In this document: positions 1 to 7,283 of the stretch, in pieces
How the letters are laid out: each line of letters starts with the position of its first letter
How positions within the stretch are numbered: the first letter of the stretch is position 1
From: a virus
DNA length: 22,888 nt
Strand: one strand, 5' to 3'
Virus record (IMG/VR): IMGVR_UViG_3300025138_000387
Coordinates: 1-22,888 of that record
Program-made: the position numbers and the translations under genes
Notes under the pieces: generated by a model
The model's database searches: none
What the model was told of the DNA's origin: nothing
What the model saw: the letters and a program-made list of their open reading frames with translations, nothing else

Positions 1-239
1 TAGTGTCTGTAAGTCACACTAAGACGATCGTTATCGCTATCATTATCGTAATTATTAGAACTAGAATCGTGTCTGTAGTCATTGTCTCTGTTTTCTGTTT
101 CGATTCTGACATCGACTTCACCAGTTCTGCATGAGTTGGTTCCATTAGTTAAATACTCGTTTTTTGGATATGCAGGTTTTGCAAACAAAGTTAAACATAT
201 AAACATTATAATTAGTAGTGTAGTAAATTTGTAATTCAT
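1..239 (-). CDS. Exported protein of unknown function, partial (3' end beyond left edge)
   Basis: The frame is open from an ATG at 239 to the left edge (79 complete codons). Upstream of the ATG is a near-perfect ribosome binding site, GGAGG with 8 nt spacing, which fixes the start. The first about 20 residues form a hydrophobic export signal (TTLLIIMFICLTLFA), followed by a polar chain rich in Asn, Asp, Arg and Ser with one Cys at residue 37. The Cys at residue 15 lies inside the hydrophobic stretch after Ile, so it is not a convincing lipobox. It lies 18 nt downstream of an i-spanin-like gene. It could be that protein's outer-membrane or periplasmic partner, but no o-spanin signature is visible. 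The reading frame is well supported; the function is unknown. Confidence 0.75.
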   Translation of the reverse strand, partial: MNYKFTTLLIIMFICLTLFAKPAYPKNEYLTNGTNSCRTGEVDVRIETENRDNDYRHDSSSNNYDNDSDNDRLSVTYRH

Positions 240-257
240 CCTGAGAACCTCCATACA

Positions 258-557
258 TTACCTATTTAAATCTTTTATATCGTAGCTGTGTTCTCTAACT
301 TGATCAGCTAATTGTCTATATAAATTCTCTGCCATCTGCCAAGTAGATTCTGCAGAAGTTAGTCTTGTGTTTTGATCTGTAAGTTTTTCTTGTGCAACTT
401 TTAAATCTCTTTGAAGATTTATTATTTGAGTTTGATTGTCGTTGATTGTGTCTGTTAGATTAACAATATATCTAACACCAGTGAACGTTCCAACTAATAC
501 AGAAGCTATTACGGGTACTAATATAAAATTCTTTTTGAATAGTTCTGCTATTGACAT
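258..557 (-). CDS. i-spanin-like membrane-anchored coiled-coil protein
   Basis: This 99-residue protein has a short N-terminal tail, one membrane segment at about residues 11-33 (FILVPVIASVLVGTF...), then a charged, Gln/Asn-rich helical region to the end that looks like a coiled coil. This is the architecture of Rz-type inner-membrane spanins, which help disrupt the outer membrane at lysis; sequence identity to a named spanin was not recognised. I chose the ATG at 557 because GAGG sits about 10 nt upstream. The earlier ATG at 566 has that GAGG only 1 nt away. The start overlaps the end of the Cys-rich ORF by 10 nt. It is far from the endolysin at 11054-11530, so a different membrane or cell-envelope role is also possible. 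Confidence 0.6.
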   Translation of the reverse strand: MSIAELFKKNFILVPVIASVLVGTFTGVRYIVNLTDTINDNQTQIINLQRDLKVAQEKLTDQNTRLTSAESTWQMAENLYRQLADQVREHSYDIKDLNR

Positions 558-706
558 GACAAACATTCCTCACCACTGTTAGTAGGAAAGTCGCATATAC
601 ACTCACTGCATGAGCATGGCCCATACATGTCTGAATGTTCTTCTTTGCTGCAATGACAAGGACAATTACATGTCTTACATCTATTTAAATCTTTTTCTTG
701 AGCCAT
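548..706 (-). CDS. Cysteine-rich miniprotein (52 aa), putative metal-binding
   Basis: Translation from the ATG at 706 gives a 52-residue protein with 11 cysteines (residues 10, 13, 15, 17, 19, 31, 33, 36, 38, 48, 51) and His at 18 and 24. The spacing forms clusters CxxCxCxCHC, CxCxxCxC and a final CxxC. It has no signal peptide, so a cytoplasmic zinc-binding or metallothionein-like role is more natural than a disulphide-rich secreted one. The start is preceded by a GGGGAT-like element close to the ATG. The 3' end overlaps the next gene by 10 nt, typical of this tightly packed strand. No family was recognised. Cysteine at 21% of residues in regular clusters is unlikely by chance in AT-rich noncoding DNA, so I regard it as a real gene. 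Confidence 0.65.
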   Translation of the reverse strand: MAQEKDLNRCKTCNCPCHCSKEEHSDMYGPCSCSECICDFPTNSGEECLSCQ

Positions 707-769
707 ATCCCCGATTCCCGTTTCTATTAGAACGAGTATTTTATCAAGAATAAGGTGAAGATAAAAGGT

Positions 770-1408
770 TTATTTTTTATTTATTTCGTAAAACATTTTG
801 TCGCTATCTTCTGTAATCCAATTTTTGTTTTCAACGTTCCACTCTGTAGTTTGAACATTATAGTCTGGAATATCGCTATTAAATGTAAAGTTAGAAATGT
901 TCCACAGAATACGATTATTAGGCTGAATTGCATAATTACCGTTATCAAGAGCCAATACATGGCCACACTTGTGTTGATCAGGGATTTCACTATGTTCTGT
1001 ATCCAAAATATTACTTTCTGGATGAGCCCAATCAATTGTAAATAGATATTCTCCATAATAAAAATTTTTATCTTTACCAAAATATTTTCCACGTTGAGAG
1101 GTTAGATAACCAAAGCTATGAACACTAGGATAATAACTAAAACTGTTCCACAATTGTAACTCGTCGACTTGCATATCGGGCACCTTGGATCTGTCATGCG
1201 ATTTTTGGAAAAACGCAGAGATAGGCAATCGAAAAAAGATTGCGCCATTCGGTAACATAATGTGAAATAATGTGGCAGCTCCTGACATACTTGTGAGACC
1301 AAAGATAACACACTCTTCACTTTCTCCTTGATGTGATTTAAAGTCATATAAATATTCCTTCCTTACTTTACAATAAACGGGTGGTATATCTGCATTTAAA
1401 TAAGCCAT
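770..1408 (-). CDS. Conserved phage protein of unknown function next to PolA
   Basis: The 212-residue protein begins MAYLNADIPPVYCKVRKEYLYD and is soluble, with no signal peptide or membrane segment. Its ATG overlaps the polymerase stop codon (TAATG at 1408), so translation is probably coupled to polA and the product probably acts in replication or early takeover. The N-terminal 70 residues (GLTSMSGAATLFHIMLPNGAIFF...) look like a compact beta-rich domain. I recall related sequences beside replication genes in other marine podoviruses, but no biochemical function is known to me. Alternative frames inside it (781-1092 and 1102-1347) lack support and are treated as shadows. Confidence 0.85.
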   Translation of the reverse strand: MAYLNADIPPVYCKVRKEYLYDFKSHQGESEECVIFGLTSMSGAATLFHIMLPNGAIFFRLPISAFFQKSHDRSKVPDMQVDELQLWNSFSYYPSVHSFGYLTSQRGKYFGKDKNFYYGEYLFTIDWAHPESNILDTEHSEIPDQHKCGHVLALDNGNYAIQPNNRILWNISNFTFNSDIPDYNVQTTEWNVENKNWITEDSDKMFYEINKK

Positions 1409-3270
1409 TATTTAATCTCCCCCCAATTATCTCCTTTTTCATAATCAACTTTGTTAGGAACTTGTAGTTCAACTGCTGATTCCATTATAGAAATAATTTC
1501 TTCAGCCTTCTTATCAGATTCTACAGAAATATCAACCTCATCGTGAATTTGAATGTGAGGTACAATACCATTTTCATAGAGTGCTACCATACTTTTCTTT
1601 GTCATATCTGCTGCCGATCCTTGTATTAATTTATTTAAAGCTTTGTACGTAAACGCACGTTTTAATGGCTCATCATATTCTTTCCTAGCCATTTCAAGTG
1701 GTAGTGGTTTAAATACACCAAACTGTGTAGGTTGCCATAGATCAAAATGACACGCCCTACCTCCTAAAGTTCTAATTTTACCACGATCATTTGCTTTACG
1801 AGATACATTGTCCATCAATTGTTTAACAAACGGTGCTTTGGTATGGTATTGTCTAATCAATTTTTCAGCTGATTCTTTTTGTAAACCAAGTTCTGACATT
1901 AATTTATTTTTTCCCATTCCATACATTAACCCAAGGTTAATTGTTTTAGCTTGCTTACGTTCGATCCCTGCCATGTCTGCTACGACTTGGTGGAAATCTG
2001 CATCACCTGTATTGTATGCATCTACAATTTCATCAACACCATCTAAGTTTTGTAACTTTGCATAGTGTACTAAAATTCTAGGTTCTTGTTGTGAGTAGTC
2101 AAACGTTCCCCATTTAGTTTTTTCTTCTGGAATAAATATAGATCTAATCATCGGTCCGATCTCCGGGTGCCTCGCTGGAATCTGCTGTAAGTTTGGATTA
2201 CTCATAGAGAATCTACCAGTGACGGTTCCACCTTGATCTGATCGTATTTGATTTATGTCTGCATGGATCCTACCCTTATGTGCATGCTTTGTAATAGAAT
2301 CTATAAAAGTTGTATGCGCTTTATTAATCTCTCTTGCATCTGCAATTGATCTTGCTAACTCATGAGGATGATTTTGTAAAAAGTTTTTAGTAAAACTAGG
2401 CTCATTACTTTTTTCAGTTCTATCATAAGGTAGTTTTAATTTATCAAATGCTTTAGCGATAGATCTTGCTGCATGTATTTCTACATCAATACCTGTTAAC
2501 TCTTTGATTTTACTAAGTATTTTTTTCTCTCTTACAATTAAATTTTTCTTTAATTTAGCTGCATGTTCAAGATCAACTCTTACACCTTTGAATCTCATGT
2601 CAACCAAACAAGGAAATAATTTAGTCTCAAGATTAAATACATCCATAAGTTCTTGATTTACAAGTTCTATACTTAATCTTTGCCATAACTTTAATGTAGC
2701 TTCAGCATCACGTTCAGCGTACTCACCTACATACATCGCAGGAAGTTTCCACATATCTGCTTTAGGATTAAGATCATAACTTTTAGCTGCTTCTTGTAAA
2801 ACTTTTTCATCTTTACCAAGGCCTACATAATGTTTTGCTAAAGTATTTAATGCATAAGACATTCTATTCTCATCAATTAATGAAGCTGCAATCATAGTAT
2901 CAACTATCTTACCTCTGATTTTTATACCAGCAGATCTTAACCAACAAACATCATACATTGCATTGTGAAATATAAAGGTAGTTTTCTCTTGATTAACTAG
3001 ATCTTGAACCCACTGTAAAACAAGTTTTCTGTCCATATTTCCACCACCTTCGTGTCCAATTGGATAATAACCAGACCAGCCTTCTATGGCTACTGCAACG
3101 CCAGCAATGTGGCCTTTTCCAACAACACTACCTGACCCTTGGGTCATTAAATGTGGATCATAAGTTTCTAAATCAATAGCAACTTCTTTACATCCAGATA
3201 AATCTTTTAGTTCGTCTGGTGCAACCCATTCAGTTTCAGGTGCAAACAATGGCATTTGGGTTCTTCTCAT
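1408..3270 (-). CDS. polA: Family A DNA polymerase (PolA/T7 gp5-like) with 3'-5' exonuclease
   Basis: The 620-residue enzyme has an N-terminal DnaQ-like proofreading domain (DLE at 33-35, FHNAMYD at 101-107, YAERDAE at 184-190) and a family A polymerase domain. Motif A is DYSQQEPR at 391-398 (catalytic D391), motif B contains R438 and K442 with NLGLMYG at 445-451, and motif C is HDE at 576-578. The catalytic residues are present and there is no 5' nuclease domain, as in T7-like phage polymerases. Residue 446 is Leu where E. coli Pol I has Phe762; Leu at this site is a recognised marine-virus class. It replicates the phage genome. It overlaps DUF3310 upstream by 4 nt and the unknown gene downstream by 1 nt, so it sits inside one operon with the helicase and primase. 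Confidence 0.97.
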   Translation of the reverse strand: MRRTQMPLFAPETEWVAPDELKDLSGCKEVAIDLETYDPHLMTQGSGSVVGKGHIAGVAVAIEGWSGYYPIGHEGGGNMDRKLVLQWVQDLVNQEKTTFIFHNAMYDVCWLRSAGIKIRGKIVDTMIAASLIDENRMSYALNTLAKHYVGLGKDEKVLQEAAKSYDLNPKADMWKLPAMYVGEYAERDAEATLKLWQRLSIELVNQELMDVFNLETKLFPCLVDMRFKGVRVDLEHAAKLKKNLIVREKKILSKIKELTGIDVEIHAARSIAKAFDKLKLPYDRTEKSNEPSFTKNFLQNHPHELARSIADAREINKAHTTFIDSITKHAHKGRIHADINQIRSDQGGTVTGRFSMSNPNLQQIPARHPEIGPMIRSIFIPEEKTKWGTFDYSQQEPRILVHYAKLQNLDGVDEIVDAYNTGDADFHQVVADMAGIERKQAKTINLGLMYGMGKNKLMSELGLQKESAEKLIRQYHTKAPFVKQLMDNVSRKANDRGKIRTLGGRACHFDLWQPTQFGVFKPLPLEMARKEYDEPLKRAFTYKALNKLIQGSAADMTKKSMVALYENGIVPHIQIHDEVDISVESDKKAEEIISIMESAVELQVPNKVDYEKGDNWGEIK

Positions 3271-3506
3271 GAGTAGTCCCTTTCTAATATCATTTCTAAA
3301 TAGTGTATAGCTTTCTTCACGTCCTCTTCCTTTCCCTTGTATTGATGTCTACAGATATATTTTATAGCGTTGCCTTCTGCGAAAAGCAAATTATTTTCAT
3401 TAATAAATTCTGCAGGTTGTATTTTCATGTTCTTGTAATGTTTCCCGCCCACTTGTTTATCTAGTGAATCGTAGTTAGTTCCTTTAAATATATCTTTATT
3501 GGTCAT
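3267..3506 (-). CDS. DUF3310 (SaV-like) family protein
   Basis: The 79-residue protein carries the DUF3310 signature: DKQVGGKHYKNMKIQPAEFI near residues 16-35, then EGNAIKYICRH and KKAIHYLEMILE. The family is common in tailed phages, usually among replication or nucleotide metabolism genes. I believe T7 gp1.7 (a nucleotide kinase) contains a related domain, but this protein is much shorter and kinase activity cannot be claimed from the sequence. It overlaps the helicase stop (3503) and the polymerase start (3270) by 4 nt each, implying translational coupling within the replication operon. Confidence 0.9.
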   Translation of the reverse strand: MTNKDIFKGTNYDSLDKQVGGKHYKNMKIQPAEFINENNLLFAEGNAIKYICRHQYKGKEEDVKKAIHYLEMILERDYS

Positions 3507-5011
3507 AATATATAAGCACGATCAAAGTCTTTTGGATCTACAATATGTAATTCACGCTTCGCTCTTGTTGCACCTGTGTAAAATAATCGATGTAATTCAT
3601 CTGGATCATTACTTAAGGTTTCAAGTGCAGCGCCTGTTAGATCTTGCATCAATAAAACTTTATCAGCTTCTCCTCCCTTTGCTCCATGTATGGTTGACAT
3701 TGTTATACGAGGATTTTTATTTATAGCTTCTCCATTCGCCCTCATGTTACGAATGTAGTTTTCAGTAATGGTATCCAATCCTTCAAAAGATTCAAACCAA
3801 ACTTTATCTGTTATTAATCCATGTTTTTCTTGGCATTCTTTTAGTGTGTACTTACTTTCTGAATGCAATGTTTTTCCTTTTCTAAAACCTTCAAGAACAT
3901 TTGCTCCAAGATATTCATATATATTTTTAATTTCTAAATGATTTAACATTTCTTCTTTACGCCAACTTTCCCAATTGTTTAAAGCTAACAATAGTTTTAA
4001 AGGAATAGAGTTCCTACCTTTGTATTGATAGTACCAACCTTGTAGTTCACATAATTCTTTTACAGGATCTAGAAAATAGTTTGCCGAAGATAATACTAAC
4101 CAATTGCCTTGACCCATGTCAACTTGAGTAACATCAGAATATCTTTTTAAAATACCTTCTTCATCTCTAGGTTTATATTTTTTATCAAACCTATTTTGTA
4201 CTTTGTTTATTATATGTTGTGATAGTTCATGGATAGGTCCACCTGGTATTCTATATGATTGGTCTAATACTTTAATGTCATTAACTTCTTCTTTCAAAGC
4301 TATAAAATGATCTACATCAGCTCCTGCCCATTTGAAGATTGCTTGATCATCATCCCCTGCAATATAAGTTTTCTTTGCTCTACTCCAAAGTTTTCTAACC
4401 ATTTCCCATTGTATTAAAGATAAATCTTGTGCTTCATCTATAAATAATACTTCAAAACTAGGAGCAATATCTTGATCAATAAAATCAATTAAAAGATCAT
4501 TAAAGTCTTTTAAACCTTTTTCTTTTTTAAATCGTTCTAACTCTTCTGCTAATAAAAATAATGTGCTTCTCTCTATGTCTAATATATTTTGTCTTGAATC
4601 ATAGTACTCTAATAGATCCATACGTTTAACGGCTGCCGTGTTAATAATTGTTAAGTATTCATTATCTGAATTAAATGTACCATCATCACTTGAAAACTTC
4701 GCAGTCTTAATAGGTATGCCACATTTCTGTCCAAATTCCTTATAATCTTCAAACTTCATCATCTTTTCTTTAGTCATTCCTAAAGCTCTAAATGCATAAG
4801 AATGTAAAGTTCTGAAGTTATCTAGATCATTATCCACATCTAGACTAAACTTGTCAGCTGCTCTATTGGCAGCTTCAGTTGCTGCTTTCTTTGTAAAGGA
4901 AAAGTAACCTATTTGTTTAGGTCTAATCCCCTGTTTTATGAACTCGTCGACCAAGTTTAACAACGTTGTTGTCTTGCCTGTTCCCGGTGGTCCTAGTATT
5001 ATTGTTTTCAT
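3503..5011 (-). CDS. UvrD/Rep-type superfamily 1 DNA helicase
   Basis: The 502-residue protein has a full SF1A helicase motif set. Walker A is GPPGTGKT at 7-14, motif Ia is FSFTKKAA near 37-44, and TLHSYAFRALG follows at 68-78. The Walker B DEAQD is at 192-196, motif III GDDDQAIF at 219-226, motif IV includes QSYR at 251-254, motif V is STIHGAKGGEAD and motif VI TGATRAK at 479-485. It should unwind duplex DNA 3'-5' during replication or recombination, using ATP. At about 500 residues it is compact compared with UvrD or Rep (about 700) and closer in size to phage helicases such as Dda. The RBS (AAAGGA) and the first 89 nt overlap the preceding small ORF. Confidence 0.93.
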   Translation of the reverse strand: MKTIILGPPGTGKTTTLLNLVDEFIKQGIRPKQIGYFSFTKKAATEAANRAADKFSLDVDNDLDNFRTLHSYAFRALGMTKEKMMKFEDYKEFGQKCGIPIKTAKFSSDDGTFNSDNEYLTIINTAAVKRMDLLEYYDSRQNILDIERSTLFLLAEELERFKKEKGLKDFNDLLIDFIDQDIAPSFEVLFIDEAQDLSLIQWEMVRKLWSRAKKTYIAGDDDQAIFKWAGADVDHFIALKEEVNDIKVLDQSYRIPGGPIHELSQHIINKVQNRFDKKYKPRDEEGILKRYSDVTQVDMGQGNWLVLSSANYFLDPVKELCELQGWYYQYKGRNSIPLKLLLALNNWESWRKEEMLNHLEIKNIYEYLGANVLEGFRKGKTLHSESKYTLKECQEKHGLITDKVWFESFEGLDTITENYIRNMRANGEAINKNPRITMSTIHGAKGGEADKVLLMQDLTGAALETLSNDPDELHRLFYTGATRAKRELHIVDPKDFDRAYIL

Positions 5012-5138
5012 ATTTTTTTAGTTTCCTTTCTGTCATACTTAACTTTGTTTCTGTTTTCTCTAGTTTTTCCTTAAGGTCTTTTATTATTAATCTAAATCTT
5101 AAATGCCAATTTACCCCAACATCATAGTCATATGCCAT
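4923..5138 (-). CDS. Small coiled-coil ORF overlapping the helicase start
   Basis: The 71-residue ORF starts at an ATG that overlaps the HNH endonuclease stop (TAATG at 5138). It fills the otherwise noncoding 127 nt before the helicase ATG. Residues 14-45 are highly charged and helical (LKEKLEKTETKLSMTERKLKK), a likely coiled coil. The last about 30 residues are read in a different frame over the helicase Walker A region, so that tail is constrained by two proteins. No family was recognised. The coupled start and helical composition favour a real gene, but the low-complexity Lys/Glu run and overlap keep confidence moderate. Confidence 0.5.
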   Translation of the reverse strand: MAYDYDVGVNWHLRFRLIIKDLKEKLEKTETKLSMTERKLKKYENNNTRTTGNRQDNNVVKLGRRVHKTGD

Positions 5139-5683
5139 TAAAATAATTCTTTCAGTAAACCTACTTTAAATATTTGTTCTTTAGTTCTTACTCTTAACCC
5201 TTTAGAATTTTCAGAACGAGTTACAAATCTTAAATTTTGCAATCGATAGTTCCAAGGCTTACCATCAATATGATCAACAACTGTTATGTCATAATCATAA
5301 GGATCTAATTCTCCTGGATTTAAAAAGGCTCTGGCTACTAATTTATGAATACAAATACTTATGTTTTTTCTTTTTAAAGAATTTTTTCTTGAATCAATTG
5401 TTTGTAACATTACATATGGATATTCAATAGTATCTCTAATAACTACATGTTGAGTTTTAATTTTACAATTTTTCCAATTAGTATCTATGATATAAGGAAA
5501 ATCACCTGTGTTTAATCTTTCATCAAACATCCAAAAAGGGTGTTTTCCTCCTGTTGGTTTAATAAAATATCTTTTAGAAACTACATTATGATTAGGAATA
5601 ATATCTGCGACATCTATAGTTTTATTATCTATATCTAAATGAGAATGTTCTTTTTTAAAAAAATCTAATTGTTTATCATTCAT
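5138..5683 (-). CDS. Free-standing HNH homing-type endonuclease
   Basis: The C-terminal half of this 181-residue protein is an HNH nuclease domain. IHKLVARAFLNP (112-123) leads into VDHIDG (136-141), then NYRLQNLRFVT and SEN (145-159), giving the His138-Asn-Asn pattern of HNH_3-type phage endonucleases. The first about 100 residues are less recognisable and may bind target DNA. It lies exactly between the primase and helicase genes, joined by 1-nt overlaps on both sides, a usual position for homing endonucleases in phage replication modules. It probably nicks or cuts DNA at a site in related phages. No intron boundaries were seen in the adjacent genes, so it looks free-standing. Confidence 0.9.
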   Translation of the reverse strand: MNDKQLDFFKKEHSHLDIDNKTIDVADIIPNHNVVSKRYFIKPTGGKHPFWMFDERLNTGDFPYIIDTNWKNCKIKTQHVVIRDTIEYPYVMLQTIDSRKNSLKRKNISICIHKLVARAFLNPGELDPYDYDITVVDHIDGKPWNYRLQNLRFVTRSENSKGLRVRTKEQIFKVGLLKELF

Positions 5684-7227
5684 TAAAAGTCATCCTGTTG
5701 ATATGGAACTTTAGATAAACTTGCATCTATCTTTTTCATTGTTTTAATTTTTATTAATCTTGGTTGTTGTTTTTTAATACTTACTCTTATCTCTTCTACA
5801 AAAACATCATCATGGTATCCTTGTTCTTGAGTTAACCTTTTAATTAAATTACCTGTTTTAGTTTTGTCCATCTCCCAATGATTCTTCTTAGCAAAGTTAT
5901 AAAAGTCTTCCATTCTAAAATAAGTAAACTCTCTACTGTCATCAGTGTATGGAAGTTTGTTAAATATATCATCCATTGTTCTAGCTAATTGTCTATTGGT
6001 TGTCCAATCTTGAAGTAGTCCTATCATTTCATTTATAGGGTCTAGAGATTCTAAAGGTTGAATCTGTTGTAGGTTTTGCATCATTGGCCTTAAAAATAAT
6101 TCTTTCCAATCTTTTGGTTTTGGAACAGGCACTATTAAGTTAGCTTGATCTAAACATGCTAATGCAAATAAAGGTGGACTATAAAGTTGTTCTGATTTTA
6201 ATTCTATTCTAGTTTTATCAACATCTAAAAACCATTGTGGTGGATTAGAGGTATACTTTGTTAAGTTACCTAGAGCTGGCATTTCTTCTTCTCCAAACCC
6301 TACTCCAAATCTTTTTGTTCTACATAAACCAGATTGACATACAGAGTTTATAGGTGCATCCTTACATCTATACTTGTCATAACCTTTTCTATTTATTGAT
6401 TTAATTAACTGTTGAACCTCACTATTACTTAGTGGTGGCTCCATGTATTTCATATTAGCTTTTACAATTTCATCTTCCCAACTATCTGGATTAGATTGTT
6501 TGTAATAAACTGCTACATTAAATAATGCATTATTTCTAGACCCCTCACCAAAACCTATTGATGCCAATTTGTTTAAGCAAGGAGGTCCATACGGAAAAGC
6601 TTCTTCTATTTTTTTTTCTTCAATCTTAATTTCTTCAATTTCTTTTTTGGTTTTTGAGTAAACATCATAGAGCTGATAAAATTCCTCAAGTGCACAACCG
6701 GTGCCATTATCGTTGATAGCATATCGTAGTCCTTTCATGTTATTGTGGTAAGGTAAGTTTAAGAAATTACCAGTGTCACCACGTTCCACTAATATCTCTG
6801 TTTGTTTAGGGAAGATTTCTGAACCTTCATATCCTAAAACTACTGCAAATTTTTTAAGAGTATTCTGCATAAGAGCTGCAGAAATATTTTCTTTGGTAAA
6901 TAAAAAGACGTGTGCTCCACCAGATTTAGATCGGCAGACTATTAAAGGGAGTTTAAGATTCCTAACACTTTTAATGAGGCTAATGTGATCAAGATCGTAT
7001 TCGTCAATATCAATGCACCCCCACCTACAATCATTGTTTTCTGTGATAGGGATAATCCCAAGGGCAGGTCCTTCTCCCCCAAGGTGATTTGTCCAGAGTT
7101 CGTCGGTAACGGGTTTACGAACAATAAAAGCTTTTCCTTTTTGCTTTCCATTTTCTCCACGTTCTCCAGGTTGGTATTGTCCATATGCTATCGTTAATCC
7201 ACTAAAAATTTGTTTGAACTTTTCCAT
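5683..7227 (-). CDS. AEP-superfamily primase (primase-polymerase) with PriCT-like and Cys-cluster regions
   Basis: The 514-residue protein has an N-terminal archaeo-eukaryotic primase core: metal-binding DID at 73-75 within CIDIDEYD, the nucleotide-binding SKSGGAH at 100-106, and a later LVERGDTGNFLNLPYHN block. Residues about 225-285 (EGSRNNALFNVAVYYK to VQQLIKSINRKGY) look like a PriCT helical domain. They are followed by a C288-x8-C297-x4-C302 cluster ending RTKRFGVG, probably a metal site. The C-terminal about 200 residues were not recognised. It should synthesise primers for PolA, replacing a DnaG/T7 gp4-type primase. The start is supported by AAGGA 5 nt upstream, just after an intercistronic hairpin. 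It heads the HNH-helicase-DUF3310-PolA gene string. Confidence 0.88.
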   Translation of the reverse strand: MEKFKQIFSGLTIAYGQYQPGERGENGKQKGKAFIVRKPVTDELWTNHLGGEGPALGIIPITENNDCRWGCIDIDEYDLDHISLIKSVRNLKLPLIVCRSKSGGAHVFLFTKENISAALMQNTLKKFAVVLGYEGSEIFPKQTEILVERGDTGNFLNLPYHNNMKGLRYAINDNGTGCALEEFYQLYDVYSKTKKEIEEIKIEEKKIEEAFPYGPPCLNKLASIGFGEGSRNNALFNVAVYYKQSNPDSWEDEIVKANMKYMEPPLSNSEVQQLIKSINRKGYDKYRCKDAPINSVCQSGLCRTKRFGVGFGEEEMPALGNLTKYTSNPPQWFLDVDKTRIELKSEQLYSPPLFALACLDQANLIVPVPKPKDWKELFLRPMMQNLQQIQPLESLDPINEMIGLLQDWTTNRQLARTMDDIFNKLPYTDDSREFTYFRMEDFYNFAKKNHWEMDKTKTGNLIKRLTQEQGYHDDVFVEEIRVSIKKQQPRLIKIKTMKKIDASLSKVPYQQDDF

Positions 7228-7249
7228 ATATTCCTTTTTTCTTTCTTTG

Positions 7250-7275
7250 TAAAGGGGATCTTACGATCCCCTTTA
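7250..7275 (-). terminator. Strong intercistronic hairpin (11-bp perfect stem, 4-nt loop)
   Basis: Positions 7250-7260 (TAAAGGGGATC) pair perfectly with 7265-7275 (GATCCCCTTTA) around a 4-nt loop. The hairpin fills most of the 56-nt gap between the 256-aa gene and the primase. On the transcribed minus strand it is followed by only three Ts of its own stem and then ACAAAG, so it is not a strong intrinsic terminator. Partial termination, mRNA end protection or processing would explain it better and could lower primase expression relative to the upstream abundant proteins. Confidence 0.55.
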
Positions 7276-7283
7276 AGTTAAAT

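Noticed and set aside
1-239. Lipoprotein signal in the left-edge exported protein
   Set aside because: The only early Cys follows Ile within the hydrophobic core, not a small residue, so it does not fit a lipobox.
558-566. ATG at 566 as start of the i-spanin-like protein
   Set aside because: The GAGG ribosome binding site is only 1 nt from this ATG but about 10 nt from the ATG at 557.
755-1045. Plus-strand frames antisense to minus-strand genes (755-1045, 1808-2065, 6773-7197, 16067-16429, 18811-19068 and similar)
   Set aside because: Each is the shadow of a well-supported minus-strand gene, with no RBS or recognisable domain.
781-1347. Minus-strand frames at 781-1092 and 1102-1347 as membrane proteins
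   Set aside because: They lie entirely inside the 212-aa gene in other frames; their hydrophobic look comes from AT-rich codons read out of phase.
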